From: Pipra filicauda
Lineage: Eukaryota; Chordata; Aves; Passeriformes; Pipridae
Direction: 5' to 3'
NCBI RefSeq assembly: GCF_003945595.2
Contig: NW_024104096.1
Span: forward strand, 2,909,501 to 2,973,500
Length of the DNA: 64,000 bases
In this document: positions 45,901 to 59,221 of the stretch, one piece after another
How the letters are laid out: the number at the start of each line of letters is the position of its first letter
Numbering within the stretch: position 1 is the first letter of the stretch
The notes under the pieces: generated by a model
What the model saw: the letters and a program-made list of their open reading frames with translations, nothing else
Databases searched by the model: none
Told to the model about the DNA's origin: nothing
Position numbers and translations under genes: made by a program

Positions 45901-47404
45901 TAGAGGTTGTTTTCTGGTGTTTGTTTTCAGTTTTTGTTTGTTTGGAGTTTTTTGCTTTTGTTTTTCTGTTTTCTTTTCTTTTTTTCCTTGTCTTCTGTAT
46001 CTTTAACTAAAGAACCTTGTAAAAGGATTGAATTCTTCCATAGGCTGATTTTTTTTCCCTCATAAACCACGACCCTTCTTGTGGAAATCAAAACAAAAAG
46101 AAGACTGAAAATAACTGGTGTTTTGTGAAGTTGAGACAAGGGTGAAGGGTCCATCTCAGAATATCCTCTAGTACCCTCTTTTGAACGTAACCAATTTTAA
46201 TGAAGGTTGAACCTGGGCTTGCTACTGATGTGATTTAAAATTTGTTGTGTGCTCTCAGGGGGATGCATAAGAGCATAAATGAGCCCAGAGATACTCCAGG
46301 TGTTTTTTTAGGATGTCCTTGCCTTCCATTTGCAGAGTTCCTACTGCCCAGTAAGAAAACCCAGAAAAAACATAGGCTTGAAAAATACCTTTTCACTATA
46401 TCATACATAAGTAGCCATAACACTACTTGTGCAAAGGAAGGCTAGAAATATTGCTGAATGATGCAGTTTGCAAAGTTCAGTTTTCTCTATAAGTCTTAAA
46501 TTGTAACACCTCCTGCATGCTGCTCTTGAAATATTGACCACCAGGCACTGACCCTAATTTTCTATCTAATCAGGGTACAGAAACCATGTCTATAGCAAGT
46601 CATCTGTCACAGAGTTCCATTAACAGATTTCAAATATTGACCAGCAGGGGAAGTATTCACTTTCCTGAGATTAACAATCCGTAAACTGATATACAATATG
46701 TGTACAATTGCCATTAATGGAAGATTGATGAGGATAAACCTTATTTGGAAAGAAGTTACTGGTTTGCAAACACTTCATAAATAAAAGACAAGCCTAACTC
46801 AATGAACAGTTCCTAATGAGTATTTCAAACTTAACTGATGCCAAGAACTAAAGTAATGCCTACTATGAAGTAATAATGTTGTTTTAGCTGTATGATTTAA
46901 AGTTGTAACAACTGCCTTTGTGATCTTAGCTCAATAAACTCTTCTTACTAAACAAACACTGTTCAATGATTTTATAAGACATATTGTCTGATTTCAGAAC
47001 AGGGACAATCAAGAGTGTGCAGCACAGGCATTAGGTTTTTTATTACAGACCAATGTAGGTCTAAGGAACATAGATGCAAAATTTCTGTATGTATCAAAAT
47101 ATTTGTGTTATTTTTCAAGATTAACTTTCCTGATGAACAAGGAAATGCACTCAATTATTATTATTATTAAAAAGTGTTTTTTAAAAAATTACTAATGGAA
47201 GAAGTAATTTTAACACTGTAATAGGATATGTGCTTGTTCTACTGAAACCAGAATTATTTTAATATCCATTTCATTGTTCCTTCACTTAATTGTTAATTTG
47301 TTGACAAAATTCAGTAATTCGTCTTTTGCATGTATTTATTTGATTGGAACTTCTTTAGTAGTTAAATAGATATTTACTCAATTCAATTGCCTTTTATTAT
47401 AAAT
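39969..47404. other. AT-rich gene-free stretch
   Basis: About 7.4 kb with no exon showing homology, no RNA gene and no clear transposon. It contains A- and T-runs (for example near 41602 and 45768) and short frames without recognisable protein features. A 82-codon frame at 45124-45372 is basic and has no recognised homology. Confidence 0.5.
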
Positions 47405-47670
47405 CTCTGGAGATACACTGTTGAGGTCCCCTCTCAGTTGTCTCTTCTTGAGGCTGAACAGGCCCAGCTCCCTCAGCCTTTCCTTGTAAGAGAGGTGCTC
47501 CAGTCCCCTCACCACCCACTCCAGTAGCTCCATGTCTCTCTTGTACTGAGGAGCCCAGAACTGGACACAGCACTCCAGATTCAGCCTCGTTAGGGTTCAG
47601 CAGAGGGGCAGGATCACCTCCCTCAACCTGCTCGCACTGCTCTTCCTAATGCAGCCCAGGATACCCCATC
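47405..47670 (-). repeat. CR1 LINE internal fragment
   Basis: The minus strand carries the ORF2 C-terminal part of an older CR1 subfamily (the region matching the [14 protein letters not shown] block of the 48-50 kb copy). Both ends are truncated and the 3' tip is missing. Confidence 0.8.
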
Positions 47671-48270
47671 AGTCCCTGCAACTGTCAGGATAGAAGAGAA
47701 TACAATTTATGCTCCAGATCCCTTGATCAGTTGTCCCAGGGCTCTGAAGTCAATTATTGCTCATCTTGTGTGAAAATATAGATATGTATATGTGGAGACT
47801 CATTAGGATTGTCTGTAGTTGGTATCCTGTCACTTGTGTACATACAAAGACCAAACATGTGATCATCATCAACTTAGCCTAATTAATTATTATGAAAGAT
47901 GGTGTATGTCAAATGACAAGACTGTAGAAGGGGAGATTTAGGTTATCTAAATATCTTCTCATGACCTTTTCATCTTTGCAGAAGGTTAAGTCCTTCATCT
48001 TATTAGATGTTTATGTAGTGATCACACACCGGGTCTTAACTGCACTAGAACTTCGTATACATAGTACCCCAGTTTTATTAACAGTTTAGTAATTTTTATG
48101 CTTTGATATTGCACAGATCACAATATTTTTCTTTCACAATTTCCTTACTTCTGATCTAGCTTTACATCCCTCCATTTTTCCCACTGCCTTGATTTTTCAT
48201 AAAAACCTGTGTTGCAGGATTTATCACAGATAAGGTATGACTGTCTGTTTAAGCCATGTTACTCTTAATA
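47671..48270. other. AT-rich spacer
   Basis: Non-coding sequence between two CR1 copies. Nothing recognised. Confidence 0.5.
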
Positions 48271-50170
48271 GAATCATAGAATCATAGAATCATAGAATCG
48301 ATTGGGTTGAAAAAGACCTCCGAGATCATCGAGTCCAACCCTTGGTCCAAATCCAGTCCATTTACTAGATCATGGCACTCAGTGCCACGTCCAATCTGCG
48401 TTTAAAAATCTCCAGGGATGGTGAATCCACCACCTCTCTGGGCAGCCCATTCCAATGCCTGATTACTCTCTCTGTAAAGAATTTTCTCCTGATATCCAAC
48501 TTAAATTTCCCCTGGCGGAGCTTAAGCCCGTGCCCCCTTGTCCTATTGCTGAGTGCCTGAGAGAAGAGACCAACCCCCACCTGGCTAGAACTTCCCTTCA
48601 GGTAGTTATAGACGGTGATGAGGTCACCTCTGAGCCTCCTCTTCTCCAGGCTAAACAACCCCAGCTCCCTCAGCCTCTCCCCATAGGACTTATGCTCCAG
48701 TCCCTTCACCAGCCTTGTTGCTCTTCTCTGGACCCGCTCCAGCACCTCAATATCCTTTCTGAACTGAGGGGCCCAGAACTGAACACAATACTCAAGGTGT
48801 GGCCTCACCAACGCAGAGTACAGGGGAAGGATCACTTCCCTGCTCCTGCTGGCCACGCTATTTTTGATACAGGACAAGATCCCATTGGCCTTCTTGGCCA
48901 CCTGGGCACACTGTTGGCTCATGTTGAGCTTCCTGTCAATTAGTACCCCCAGGTCCCTTTCTGCCTGGCTGCTTTCCAGCCACTCTGTGCCCAGCCTGTA
49001 GCGCTGCAGGGGGTTGTTGTGGCCAAAGTGCAGGACCCGGCACTTGGCTTTATTGAACTTCATCCCATTGGAATCAGCCCATCTCTCCAGTCTATCCAGA
49101 TCCCTCTGCAGAGCCCTCCTGCCTTCCAGCAGGTCGACACTCCCTCCCAGTTTGGTGTCATCAGCAAATTTGCTGATGATGGACTCAATCCCCTCATCTA
49201 AATCATCAATAAAGATATTAAACAGGACTGGACCCAACACAGACCCCTGGGGAACACCACTGGTGACCGGCTGCCAGCTGGATGCAGCTCCATTCACCAG
49301 CACTCTCTGGGCCCGACCCTCCAGCCAGCTCCTAATCCAGGAGAGGGTACACTTGTCCAAGCCATGGGCTACCAGCTTTTCCAGGAGTATATTATGGGAG
49401 ACAGTGTCAAAGGCCTTGCTGAAGTCTAGATAGACCACATCCACAGCCTTCCCCTCATCCACCAGGTGGGTCACCTGATCGTAAAAAGAGATCAGGTTGG
49501 TCAGACAGGACCTGCCCCTCCTAAACCCGTGCTGGCTGGGTCTAATCCCTTGTCCATCCTGAAGGTGCTGTGTGATTGCACTCAGGATGATCTGCTCCAT
49601 AACCCTGCCAGGCACCGAGGTCAGGCTGACAGGCCTGTAGTTGCCAGGGTCCTGCTTGCAGCCTTTTTTGTGGATTGGGGTGACATTCGCCAACCTCCAA
49701 TCATCTGGGACCTTCCCAGAGAGCCAGGACTGTTGGAAGATGATGGAGAGCGGTTTGGCAAGCTCTTCTGCCAGCTCCCTCATCACCCTGGGATGGATCC
49801 CGTCTGGTCCCATAGACTTGTTAGGATCCAGCTGGCTCAGTAAGTTCCTAACTACATCCTCCTGGAATACAGGAGGGCTATTCAGCTCTCTGTCTCTATC
49901 TGCTCTAGAGGCCAGTTGTTCTGAGGGCCACCTGTCTTACTGCTAAAAACTGAGGCAAAGTAGGTGATAAGTACCTCAGCCTTCTCCTTATCTTTGTTAA
50001 CTATATTTCCCTCCAAGTCCAACAGAGAATTGAGGTTTCCCTTGCCCCTTCTTTTGCTATTAATGTATTTATAAAAGGACTTTTTGTTATCCCTAACTGA
50101 ATTAGCCAAATTAACTTCAAATTCCACTTTTCTTTCCCTAATTTTTTTCCTGCAAGAAAAGAAGATCTAT
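48271..50170 (-). mobile_element. CR1 LINE, 5'-truncated, with a long reverse transcriptase ORF
   Basis: A non-LTR retrotransposon in reverse orientation. The 3' end is the gaatcatag octamer-type repeat at 48271-48300. The minus-strand ORF 49813-48365 (482 codons) covers reverse transcriptase with [38 protein letters not shown] and the catalytic FADD ([11 protein letters not shown]), then the conserved C-terminal region ending [11 protein letters not shown]. Upstream coding (50127-49882, NSVRDNKKSFYKYINSKRRG) is in another frame, with a shift near 49890-49915. The endonuclease and ORF1 are missing. The left half looks young; the 5' border near 50170 is approximate. Confidence 0.93.
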
Positions 50171-51595
50171 TCAATCTTTTTTTTGCATAATCTCCTGATT
50201 GTATTATTTGTATAATCTTCCTGATTTCTTCTACCATAACTTTAAGTTATGAAAATAGTTTTAAAACACTTTGCTACTGACTGTACCAATAATGTGAAAA
50301 CTCCAGCCCTTTGATGCAGCTATTAGGACTTAAATGTAGTTTGTGTATCATCTTTTGTAAGAACATTGCAAACATGTTCTGACAGAGAATGAAACAGGTA
50401 ATTCTTTTTTGAGGTTTTGCATCTGTGTGTATATATGAGTGATGAAAGAGAGAGAAACTAATCTTGGGACACACCAAAACCAAAACATCTTAGGTTTCAA
50501 TCCAATCATATATCTATGCTTCAGTTTACAAACTGAACTATCCCACTTACAATTCTGCATAAATTTTTCCCTCAACTGACACCATAGTTTCCAGATATTG
50601 AAATTATACCTACAAAAATACATCTGATTGAAGAATTATAAAGTCTGAAACTTCACTCACTCTTTATTGAACCTTTATATTAGCCTAGATACCACTCTTT
50701 CTGTGTTACACTTTTAATATGCATCATATTTCTGTTATTAAAGTATTGCAGGGCACAATGACATTGCAGCTGGCTCCTCTGTTGCTGGAGGGATCCCAAA
50801 ATAGTGGTATGAGGAAAAATGAAGAAATTAGTATTTCAATATTACAATGGTAGTCTCTGGAGGTTTTTTGCACTTCCTCCTCCATCTTCCCCAGGTGTCT
50901 AAAACTGTTTTGTCAAGATAACTCTCTGCCTTAGAAAACAGCTCATTGCTGCTGAGATGTAATGTGAAGTTTCCTCTGAGACCAAATCCATTTTATGCAA
51001 TTAGTGGAGCTGATAAGTGTTAACCTACATGGTGAAAGGGAAAAAAAAACCATATACCCTCCCCATCCCAAACCCCACCATCTGTAATTGTTCTATAGGG
51101 ATGGTAGATTTTCCTCTAAAAGATGATGAAAATGAAGTAGGAAAATTAAAATTTACCTTCTCCTTTACATTTTATTATGAACATTTTAAATCTTTATTAA
51201 CAAACATTATAAAGAAATCACTGTCAACTATTAGACTTGTGCTATACAAGTCTTTATTTTTATATTTAAAACACATTGTTTTCATGAAGTAACTAGAATT
51301 TATGGCTTAGATAGTCACAATCTGAAAATAAGTAATTAATTTACTCAGCATATTTTACTCCTGAGGTAGGGGTAAGGAGGTATTTTCACTACCAGATTTT
51401 AGTATGAATCAAATAGACCTGGATCCCACTAAAGTAAAAGCAAACAAAAACATGTGACAAGAAGAAATCTTTAGAAGGAGAGGACCAGATGGATTTCCTA
51501 CTGTCCAATCATCTCAACGGGTCCCCCATTAGTATTTTATATTGTTTATATATGATGTACTCTTACTATATAGAGAATGAAATTCCAAATACTTA
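50171..51595. other. AT-rich gene-free stretch
   Basis: No recognised gene, RNA or repeat. A 91-codon frame at 51017-51292 has no recognisable motif. Confidence 0.5.
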
Positions 51596-52611
51596 AAAGT
51601 AATGAAAGGCTGAGACAGTTGGGGCTGTTCAGCCTGGAGAGGAGAAAGCTTCAGAGATATCTTGTTTCAGCCTTCCAGTATGCAAAGGGAGCATATAAGA
51701 AAGATGAGGATAGACTTTTTAACAAGGTCTGTTACGGTAGGACAAGGGTAATGGTTTTATACTGAAAGATGGTAGATTTAGATTAGATATAAGGAAGAAG
51801 TTTTTTTACAATGAGAATGGCAAAACACTGGAAGAGATTGCCCAGAGATGTGGTACATGCCCTGCCCCTGGAAATATTCCAGGTTAGGCTGGACAGGGCT
51901 CTGAGAAACCTGATCTAGTGGACAAATGACTCCATTCGTTGCAGGGGAGGTTGGACCAAATGACCTTTAAAGGTCTGTAGTGGTTCAACCACAGCCAGCA
52001 ACCAAGCACCACACAGACACTTGCTCTCTCCCCCAACAGGGGATGGGGGGAGAATTGGAAGGCTAAAGGCCAGAAAAGTCATGGGTTGAGATAAAAACAG
52101 TTTAATATGGAAAGAAAAGCTGCTCTCACAAGCAAGCAAAACAAGGAATTAATTCTCTGCTTCCCATGGGCAGGTAGATTTTCAGCCATTCCCACCAAGC
52201 AGGGCCCCATCACATGTAATAGCTACTTGGAAAGACAAATTCCAACACTCCAAATGTCCCCCCCTTCCTCCTTATTCCCCCCACTTTATATAGTGAGCAT
52301 GATATCATATTGTCTAGAATATCCCTTTGGTCAGTTGGGGTCACTTATCCCAGCTGTGTTTCCTCCCAGCCTCCTGTGCACTCCCAGCTTCCTCACCAGC
52401 ATGGCAGTGCGAAAAGCAGAAAAGGCCTTGGCTCTGTGTAAGCCCTGCTCAACAATAACAAAAACAACTCTATATTATTAACCCTGTGTTGTATGAAAAA
52501 TCTAAATCACAGCCCCATACCAGCCACTATGAAGAAAATTAACTCTACACCAGCCAAAACCAGCACAAGGTGCCTTCCAACACAAACCATTTTATGATTC
52601 TATGATTCTAT
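51596..52611 (+). repeat. CR1 LINE 3' fragment interrupted by a solo LTR
   Basis: CR1 ORF2 end and 3' UTR run from 51596 to 51975 (ERLRQLGLFSLERRKL at the start). The element resumes at 52568-52611 with ttccaacacaaacc and the tgattctatgattctat tip. The LTR at 51976-52567 splits it, so the LTR is the younger insertion. Confidence 0.85.
51976..52567. mobile_element. Solo LTR nested in CR1
   Basis: 592 bases from tgtagtggttcaacc to ccagcaca, flanked by aggtc (51971-51975) and aggtg (52568-52572), a one-mismatch 5-base target duplication. The tg...ca ends and 5-base duplication are typical of retroviral integration. The sequence resembles a common avian LTR family whose name I cannot give. No internal region remains. 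Confidence 0.78.
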
Positions 52612-53333
52612 TAATGTACAAATACAATCATTGTGTGTGACTTCACTATTTAAATTTCCCCAAGTCATTGTTCAAATACTTTTGAGACTCTGCTAGATGA
52701 TTGTCTCCATTATTGTTGTGTCGAAACGATTTCACTTTATACCACAAGTTATAGGGCTGTTGGTTTTTTATAACTGTCTGAAGAATAACAGAATCAATTA
52801 CAGTTGATTTCCTTTCTTCTAGTATTCTGCTGTTTTCTATGGCAAATGACTTCAAATCACCATGACACTACTTCCTATAACAGGCAGATGTATATATCAT
52901 TCTTTCTTCATCAAAGGTATACGCTTTTTTCAATGGAAGTGTTAATGATCACCAGATACCTATTATATTGTTATTATTTTATTCTTATTTTATCTTCAAT
53001 GGTTTTGCAGGTATCCAGTATTTGGCATTAATATTTTACTATAGAAAAGTTCCTTTGAAGACTTTTTTCACAAATTTTTTCTACTGAACAAAATGTTCAC
53101 AATTAACAACTATACCTATCTGGAATCATTCTGCACTTTCACAGAAGGTACTTCTGTGCATTCTACCTTTAAAACTTTATTTTTAACTGAAGTGTTGGAT
53201 TGGGAAAGAAGACAGTGTGTAAAACCTTTATTTCACTTGCAACTACTTAAAGAATACTTTATTTCACTTGCAACTACTTATCCTGAATAAACTAAGTTTC
53301 ATTTTACATGTTATTATATTGATTATATCATGG
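52612..53333. other. AT-rich spacer with a 24-base direct repeat
   Basis: Non-coding. ctttatttcacttgcaacta and four further bases occur at 53226-53249 and again at 53257-53280, seven bases apart. Otherwise nothing recognised. Confidence 0.6.
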
Positions 53334-53963
53334 TGTCCTAGTTAGGACAGCTGAGACCAGTTCATCACTGGATGGGTGTAACCCAAAACCGTGTATTCTA
53401 TAGCCTTCCATGCCATTTCCCAGAAACTGTTATCAATGAACCATTTACACTATCTGCACATAGATCCTGACTCCTCAGGCTATAAACTAGGTGCTAAGAG
53501 GCCTGTGAGATAGGAGTTGCTCTTGTCCTCACACCCATTAAGGAACCCCCTGCCCTGAGGGAGGTACCTGCCTGAACTGGAAGATATATAAACTTGGAGT
53601 CTTGGGACCTTTTGGAACCACTCATGGGATCCAGAGGAAGACTGCAGACCACCACTCTCGACTGGACTGCGTCCACCACTTTTCAACCAGACTGCAATCA
53701 CCACTCTTGACCAGACTGCAATAGCACTCTCACCAACAGGTTTTCCCCTCTCCTTTTCCTTTGGACTCAGGGGGCCCAAAGAACACCACTCTGTTCATGC
53801 CCCAGGGTGCTGGGTTATATATTTGGGTTTTGTGGGTTAAAACCAATTGTTTGTCTGTATAATCATACTTATTGTATTATTTTATTAAATTGTTATTCTG
53901 ACTTATAATCTCTCTTTTGAGTTGAGTTCATTTCCCCTGCTGGTTTACCTTTAAACCAGCACA
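53334..53963 (+). mobile_element. Solo LTR with perfect target duplication
   Basis: 630 bases from tgtcctagttagg to accagcaca, flanked by catgg at 53329-53333 and 53964-53968. A tatataaa box at 53585-53592 gives the orientation. Downstream are imperfect repeats of gaccagactgcaat (about 53660-53725) and attaaa/ttattaaatt poly(A)-like sequence near 53880. It is an avian ERV LTR left by LTR-LTR recombination. Confidence 0.85.
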
Positions 53964-53968
53964 CATGG

Positions 53969-56410
53969 CTAGAAGAAGATATCCAATAACAATAAGCTAC
54001 AAACCTAGAAGATCTTCTAGAAGGTACTTTCTGACAGAGTAAAAATAAAAATAAAAATAAAGAATAAAGTCCCCTTTTCCAGATTGTGTTAAACATCCCA
54101 GTCTGAGAGTCTAAACTGTCTATGCCATATGTCTATACATAATCATCTATTAGATTTGGCCTGTGCTTTTGATATAAGTAACATGTCTTGATAGCTTTCT
54201 CACTGTTTATTTACATTTGAAGACAGTACAAAGCATTTCCATATCTCTTCTGATTTTACAAGACCTTTATGTGTTCTTTTTATGAGGATAGTTTTCTGTA
54301 ATAACTATGGAACTATCACCCTTAAAGGAGATCTCACCTAATACAGGGTTCCCTTTTAAGTGTCTTGCAGAACTAGAAACACAACTATCACATGTCTACT
54401 TACTTACTTAAGATTTAATTACTTTTTTTGGGCTCTTTGATTAAAAACACACCTCTCTGTTGTTGCACTTATCTAGTGTGCACTAAATTTCATTTTACCA
54501 AATGCAGTTTCAAATTCAAGCTCTACCTGCACCAAGTGAGAAAAAATTCCACAGAAAGTGCTACAGAACTTGCAAGTATCATAGAGCTGCCTTCTTCATA
54601 ATAACCTGCATTGCTAGAAGAGATGCTGTAAAGAAGTTCTGATTTTCTCCAGTTGATCTCTGTATTTAGAAAAAAAAAATCAGATTCAATGAACCTTTTA
54701 TTGTTTCAGTATTTCCTTATCCTATTCTTACTATCTGTAGTTTCAAATGATCTTTCCACACTAAGTACTTACAAAGGGTTAATTTCATTCCCTTTGTTAG
54801 TCTGATTAGCTCCCCATAGGGGCACAGAGTTCAGTGCACTGCCCAGACTTTGATGGGAAAACTCCTTCACTCTTGGAAACAGCCACACCACCACCACACA
54901 CTCCCCAGAACAGTGCTGCAATCGCTTACATCCTCTTTCTTCCTCACCATTTACTCCAAACTTGGCAGGTATGAGACCGTGTCATTGAAAACCATGACTC
55001 CCTATCAAATAGTTTTGTGCTGTCTGGTGCACTACCTGATTCCCTGAGGTTTAATAACCTACAACTTGCCTATATCTTGATGACTTATCTTTTTTTTCTT
55101 CTTCCTAGGTGGCTAAAAATACCTCTTCATTAAACATCAAACTTACTGTGTCAGCATCTATGAAGAGCAAAAAAGACAGATTTCCCTCAGGAAAAGTTGC
55201 AGGTAAATTTCCGAAGTTAATAATAATTCAACCACCTCTATGAGTAACACTGAGGAAATGTTTAATTACTGAAGAAGTGTTTAATTACTGCTTTCCTTTT
55301 TCCTCTTTCTTTTTCTCCATCTTTAGAACTATCAAATTTTATTTGTGAAATGAAAATTAAATCAGTTGAAAAAAAAAAGGTTTCTACAATGTGATGTGAT
55401 GAAATAAGAGAGGAAACAACAGAAATATATTGGAGAAGAGAAAAAGATGTCTTAAACACATTATAGATTGTTATTATAGAAGTATGTTGTCTGAAATGAG
55501 ACTGATATGTTTGGGGTTGGAGCTTCATAAATTCGCAGAATCAAATTTCAAAGTTTCCAAAACTTTTCCTTCTTTGCACTAGGAAGAGGATGGTGAACAA
55601 AACCAAAAATAATACACAGGTATAATTGGTTTGTCTCAGTAATTTAAAACAAGAGGTAAAACTGCTCTTGTTTCTTGAGCTATAATGAATCTTATTCTCT
55701 AATTCCTGTGAAATACAGAAGGAAGAACAAGCTGTAGCCTATCTTAAAGTAAATCTTTTTGTAGGGTCATCTCCACATCAACATGGTTGGGATAATTAAT
55801 GATTGTGCTGAGGTCCTTTGCGAGTTGGAAATAAATCTTTGGTATTATTAATAACCTGGAAAAGGTGAAGAGGAATGAGCAGCCATTGTTTGCACGCCCT
55901 GGAATGCAGCAGTATGTCCTTTGCAGTCTTTTGCTCCGTAATACACTAGATAGCAAGTGTGTCACTTTGTTGACCTGAAACTATACAAAATGTGCCTAAA
56001 ATGCCACAAACTTCTCATCAATCTAAGATTTCTACATAACCCTATTACTGTGGTGTCTGACTGTGTTATAATTCTACATCTTCTATTCCCATTGAAGTCA
56101 TATTAAAAAGACAGGAACTGTTATTCCTGGTAGTGAGCAGAAGAAAATGGGCAGAGGCACCAGGAGCTGAAGAGATTTTCCCAGTGTCAACAACTCTGTG
56201 ATGGGTCCAGATAGCAAACCTCCAGCTGAAGAGCCATCCTACAAAAAATTCTTGCCTCATTCATTTATGTAAATGGCAGAATTTCACAATTATTTGTTTG
56301 AAGATGAATGAGGGATCAAATAAGGAAAAGAAGAAAGGAGCAGAAGAACAGCATGCTCAGAAGAAGACAGGTTTTAAAGTGTCTTTGAAGCTTGAAACAG
56401 TGGTGAAGAT
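53969..56410. other. AT-rich gene-free stretch
   Basis: Contains an (aaaat)-type simple repeat near 54040-54066. No gene, RNA or transposon recognised. Confidence 0.5.
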
Positions 56411-56490
56411 CAGATGAAAGGTAATGAAAGGTGATGAAAGGTGATGAAAGGTGATGAAAGGTGATGAAAGGTGATGAAAGGTAATGAAAT
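56411..56490. repeat. 10-base minisatellite, 8 units
   Basis: Eight contiguous 10-mers of the form gtgatgaaag; five are perfect and the outer ones are variant (cagatgaaag, gtaatgaaag, gtaatgaaat). Confidence 0.95.
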
Positions 56491-58739
56491 CACGAGATGA
56501 AGGAAACAAATATTAAGATCACAGGGATATCAGAAGAGAGGAAGATTATCAGCTAAAGGAAAAAAAAAGGACGGAGACCTTGAGAAAATTAGATCATACA
56601 AGAAAGAGTAAAGAGGTTGAAGGAAAAAAGTCCTGAACCAGAATCAAATAAATAAATTGGAAAAACATTTTTGTCCAGTGGGTTTTTTATCAGGTCAAAC
56701 TAGAAAGAATAAAATAGGAAGAAGAGAAATTTAGGCAAAAGAAAGCAGGGAAACCTTAGAAGTTAAATTCATTTATATTAAAATATATTAAATTATCGAT
56801 AATTTAGGTCTAATATCAACAAATCTCAGAAAATAGTTATAACAAGAGAAATCATGGATTTGTGAAGGAAAACACAGTCCGATTTAATAATGTATTCATC
56901 TTCTATTTGCATGTTGAAATTCAAACCAGAAATTAATTAGACTGTGTCTTCACAGCCTGTGTATGGTATAGCAGTATTATTGACAACAGAAATTAACTTT
57001 TTGTCCATGCAGAAATGTCAGATCATAAAGTCTTCCTGGAGAAAATATGGCTATAGATAATAAACTGTCTGAGTAAATCTGAAGGCAGTAGGGACCTGCT
57101 CATATGCTTTCTCTTGGAGAGCATTTAGAAAGGAGAGATTCTAAAAAGAAATATTAAGCTCAAGAGAAAAGGTAAAATTCAGAGATTCTTAATATTTCTG
57201 CTTTTAACACCCATCCATTCACAGTGAATATATTTGTAACATCAACAAATTTTTTTCAAACAATGTCTCTTTTATTGTCACATCAGGATGTATTTTGTGT
57301 GGGTTGTTTTTTGGGGATTTTTTTGTATGACAGGGATTCCTGTCATCATTTGTTCCTTTTTCTTTGTTTTTAAATTTTGTTCAAACTTTATTTTTAAGAT
57401 ACAAACCAGCAGCATTTCCTTGCTGTTTGTGATGGTGCAGTGCTGCTGCTACTATGAATTTGTGAGGTGAAGACACCGCCTCATGTATTCTCCATGTAAA
57501 GGACAAAAATAATTCTCACTCAGAAGAAAAACAATTGAATCAAAATATTTCATATGAGGTAAAAGGATGACAGTGTTTCTAAAAATCTAAATTGTTTGAT
57601 TTGCATCCTGTTTTCTTCAGCAATACTTTTCAATAGGAGACAATGAAGTAAAACTTATTGCTGCAGCCACATTTTCTTTTCAAGTGGTGTTGGCACCAGG
57701 AGGCAGCATGCAAATACTTGATTGTGAAACTGATACGTATTGATGACAAATGCCAAGAAAGTTTTATTTTTTAATTATTTGACTGGCTTATCAAGCACTT
57801 TGAAATTGCACTCTGTACATATGCAAATGAGTTGGTATTTTATCGATGTAGCTGTCGCACTGATGTTATTTAACAATTCAAGTCTGTAAACATTAGGCCC
57901 AGGAGCACTCCCAAGTTTTTTGCTCTGAGTTACTGCTGTGTGTGGCCTGACTACGCAGGAGAGTCCAACACAAAACAGACTTTTGTATTTTAGTTTCCAG
58001 AGACATGAATATGTAGTCATAGTGATTAGCTTGTGACGGGTTTGGATTCTTGGCAATATGAGAAATTTTTCAAATCAATTGCAGCAGAAATCCTTCTTAT
58101 TCACACAGATGTTCTGAAGTCGTCTTGTGCACTCCTGGGATGAATGACTTCCAGCAGTACCATTGGTTTTTCAAAACTAAGAGGTATGCAAACACCTTTG
58201 AGTTGATATGTGAACCACAATGGACTATACTTTCTAAGCATTTGTAAATTAATTCTCAAATAATGTTTTGAAGAAGGCACAAATTATAGTTTCTTTTATC
58301 CAAAAATCATAGAATCCTAGAATGATTGCATTTGGCTGCATGAATGTACATGTAACCGCATGGAAGTCTCAGTTGCATATGAAATAAATCCCACAAGTCT
58401 TTTTTCTGATCCACTGGCTCTTTCCTGTCCAAAAGAAATGAGGAGTTAAAAGTATACTCTACAACCTGAATCTTTACTGCTTCTCAATTCTCATATGAAG
58501 TAAAGTCCTATGTGGAACACTAGTAAAATTTACTTTGTGTTTTTTTTGTACACTTTATGTATCTAAGTTCTTGTATTGTAGACTTTCAGTCCTGGTATTG
58601 TATGTCGAATTAACTAGTTTCCCTTGACTTCAGGTAGAAATAACACAGATCTCAATTGTAGCAGTGAAAAGATAAATTCAGTAATTTAGGCACTCACTGA
58701 TCAGACTTCTGAACAGCCAGTTGCGCTCCTAGATGTCTA
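56491..58739. other. AT-rich gene-free stretch
   Basis: No gene recognised. A CR1-like tip (atcatagaatcctagaatg) at 58307-58325 is the only repeat trace. Confidence 0.5.
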
Positions 58740-58895
58740 GATATAGAGTCACAGAGCAACTCAGGCCGGAAAGGTCCTCCAGAGGCTGTTAAGTCTAACC
58801 CACTCTTCAAAGCAGGTCCAAACTGAGCAGGTTTCTCAAGCCTTTTGATTACCTCAAAGGGTGGAGACCTCTCTGAAAACCATTTTCCTTACTTT
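58740..58895 (-). repeat. Degenerate CR1 LINE 3' fragment
   Basis: Starts at a gagtcacagagcaac tip followed by the CR1-type ggaaaggtcctccagaggc block. Reverse orientation, heavily diverged. Confidence 0.65.
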
Positions 58896-58954
58896 TGAAT
58901 TGGGAATATCCCATGTTCAGCTTCTGTCTTCTCCCTGTCATCATTTCACTGTAC

Positions 58955-59221
58955 CCTTCTGAGTCCTACCCTGCTCTACTCCTCCAACCATCAACAACTT
59001 CCAATTGTAGAAGATTCTTCACCCTAAGAGTGGCTGAGCAGTGGAACAGGCTCCCTAGGAAAGCTGTCACAGCACCAAGCCTGACAGAGTTCAAGAAGCG
59101 TTTGGATGATGCTCTCAGGTATGTGGTGGGATTCTGGGGCTGTCCTGTGCAGGGCCAGGGTTTGGACTCAATGAGCCTTGTGGGTCCCTTGCAACTCAGA
59201 ATATTCTATGATTCCATGACT
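58955..59221 (+). repeat. CR1-like LINE 3' fragment
   Basis: The plus strand reads RRFFTLRVAEQWNRLPRKAV then APSLTEFKKRLDDALR, the conserved ORF2 end of a CR1-related subfamily. It finishes at attctatgattccatgac. Confidence 0.8.

Noticed and set aside
48372..49946. Plus-strand frames of up to 162 codons opposite the CR1 ORF
   Set aside because: Antisense shadows of the CR1 reverse transcriptase.
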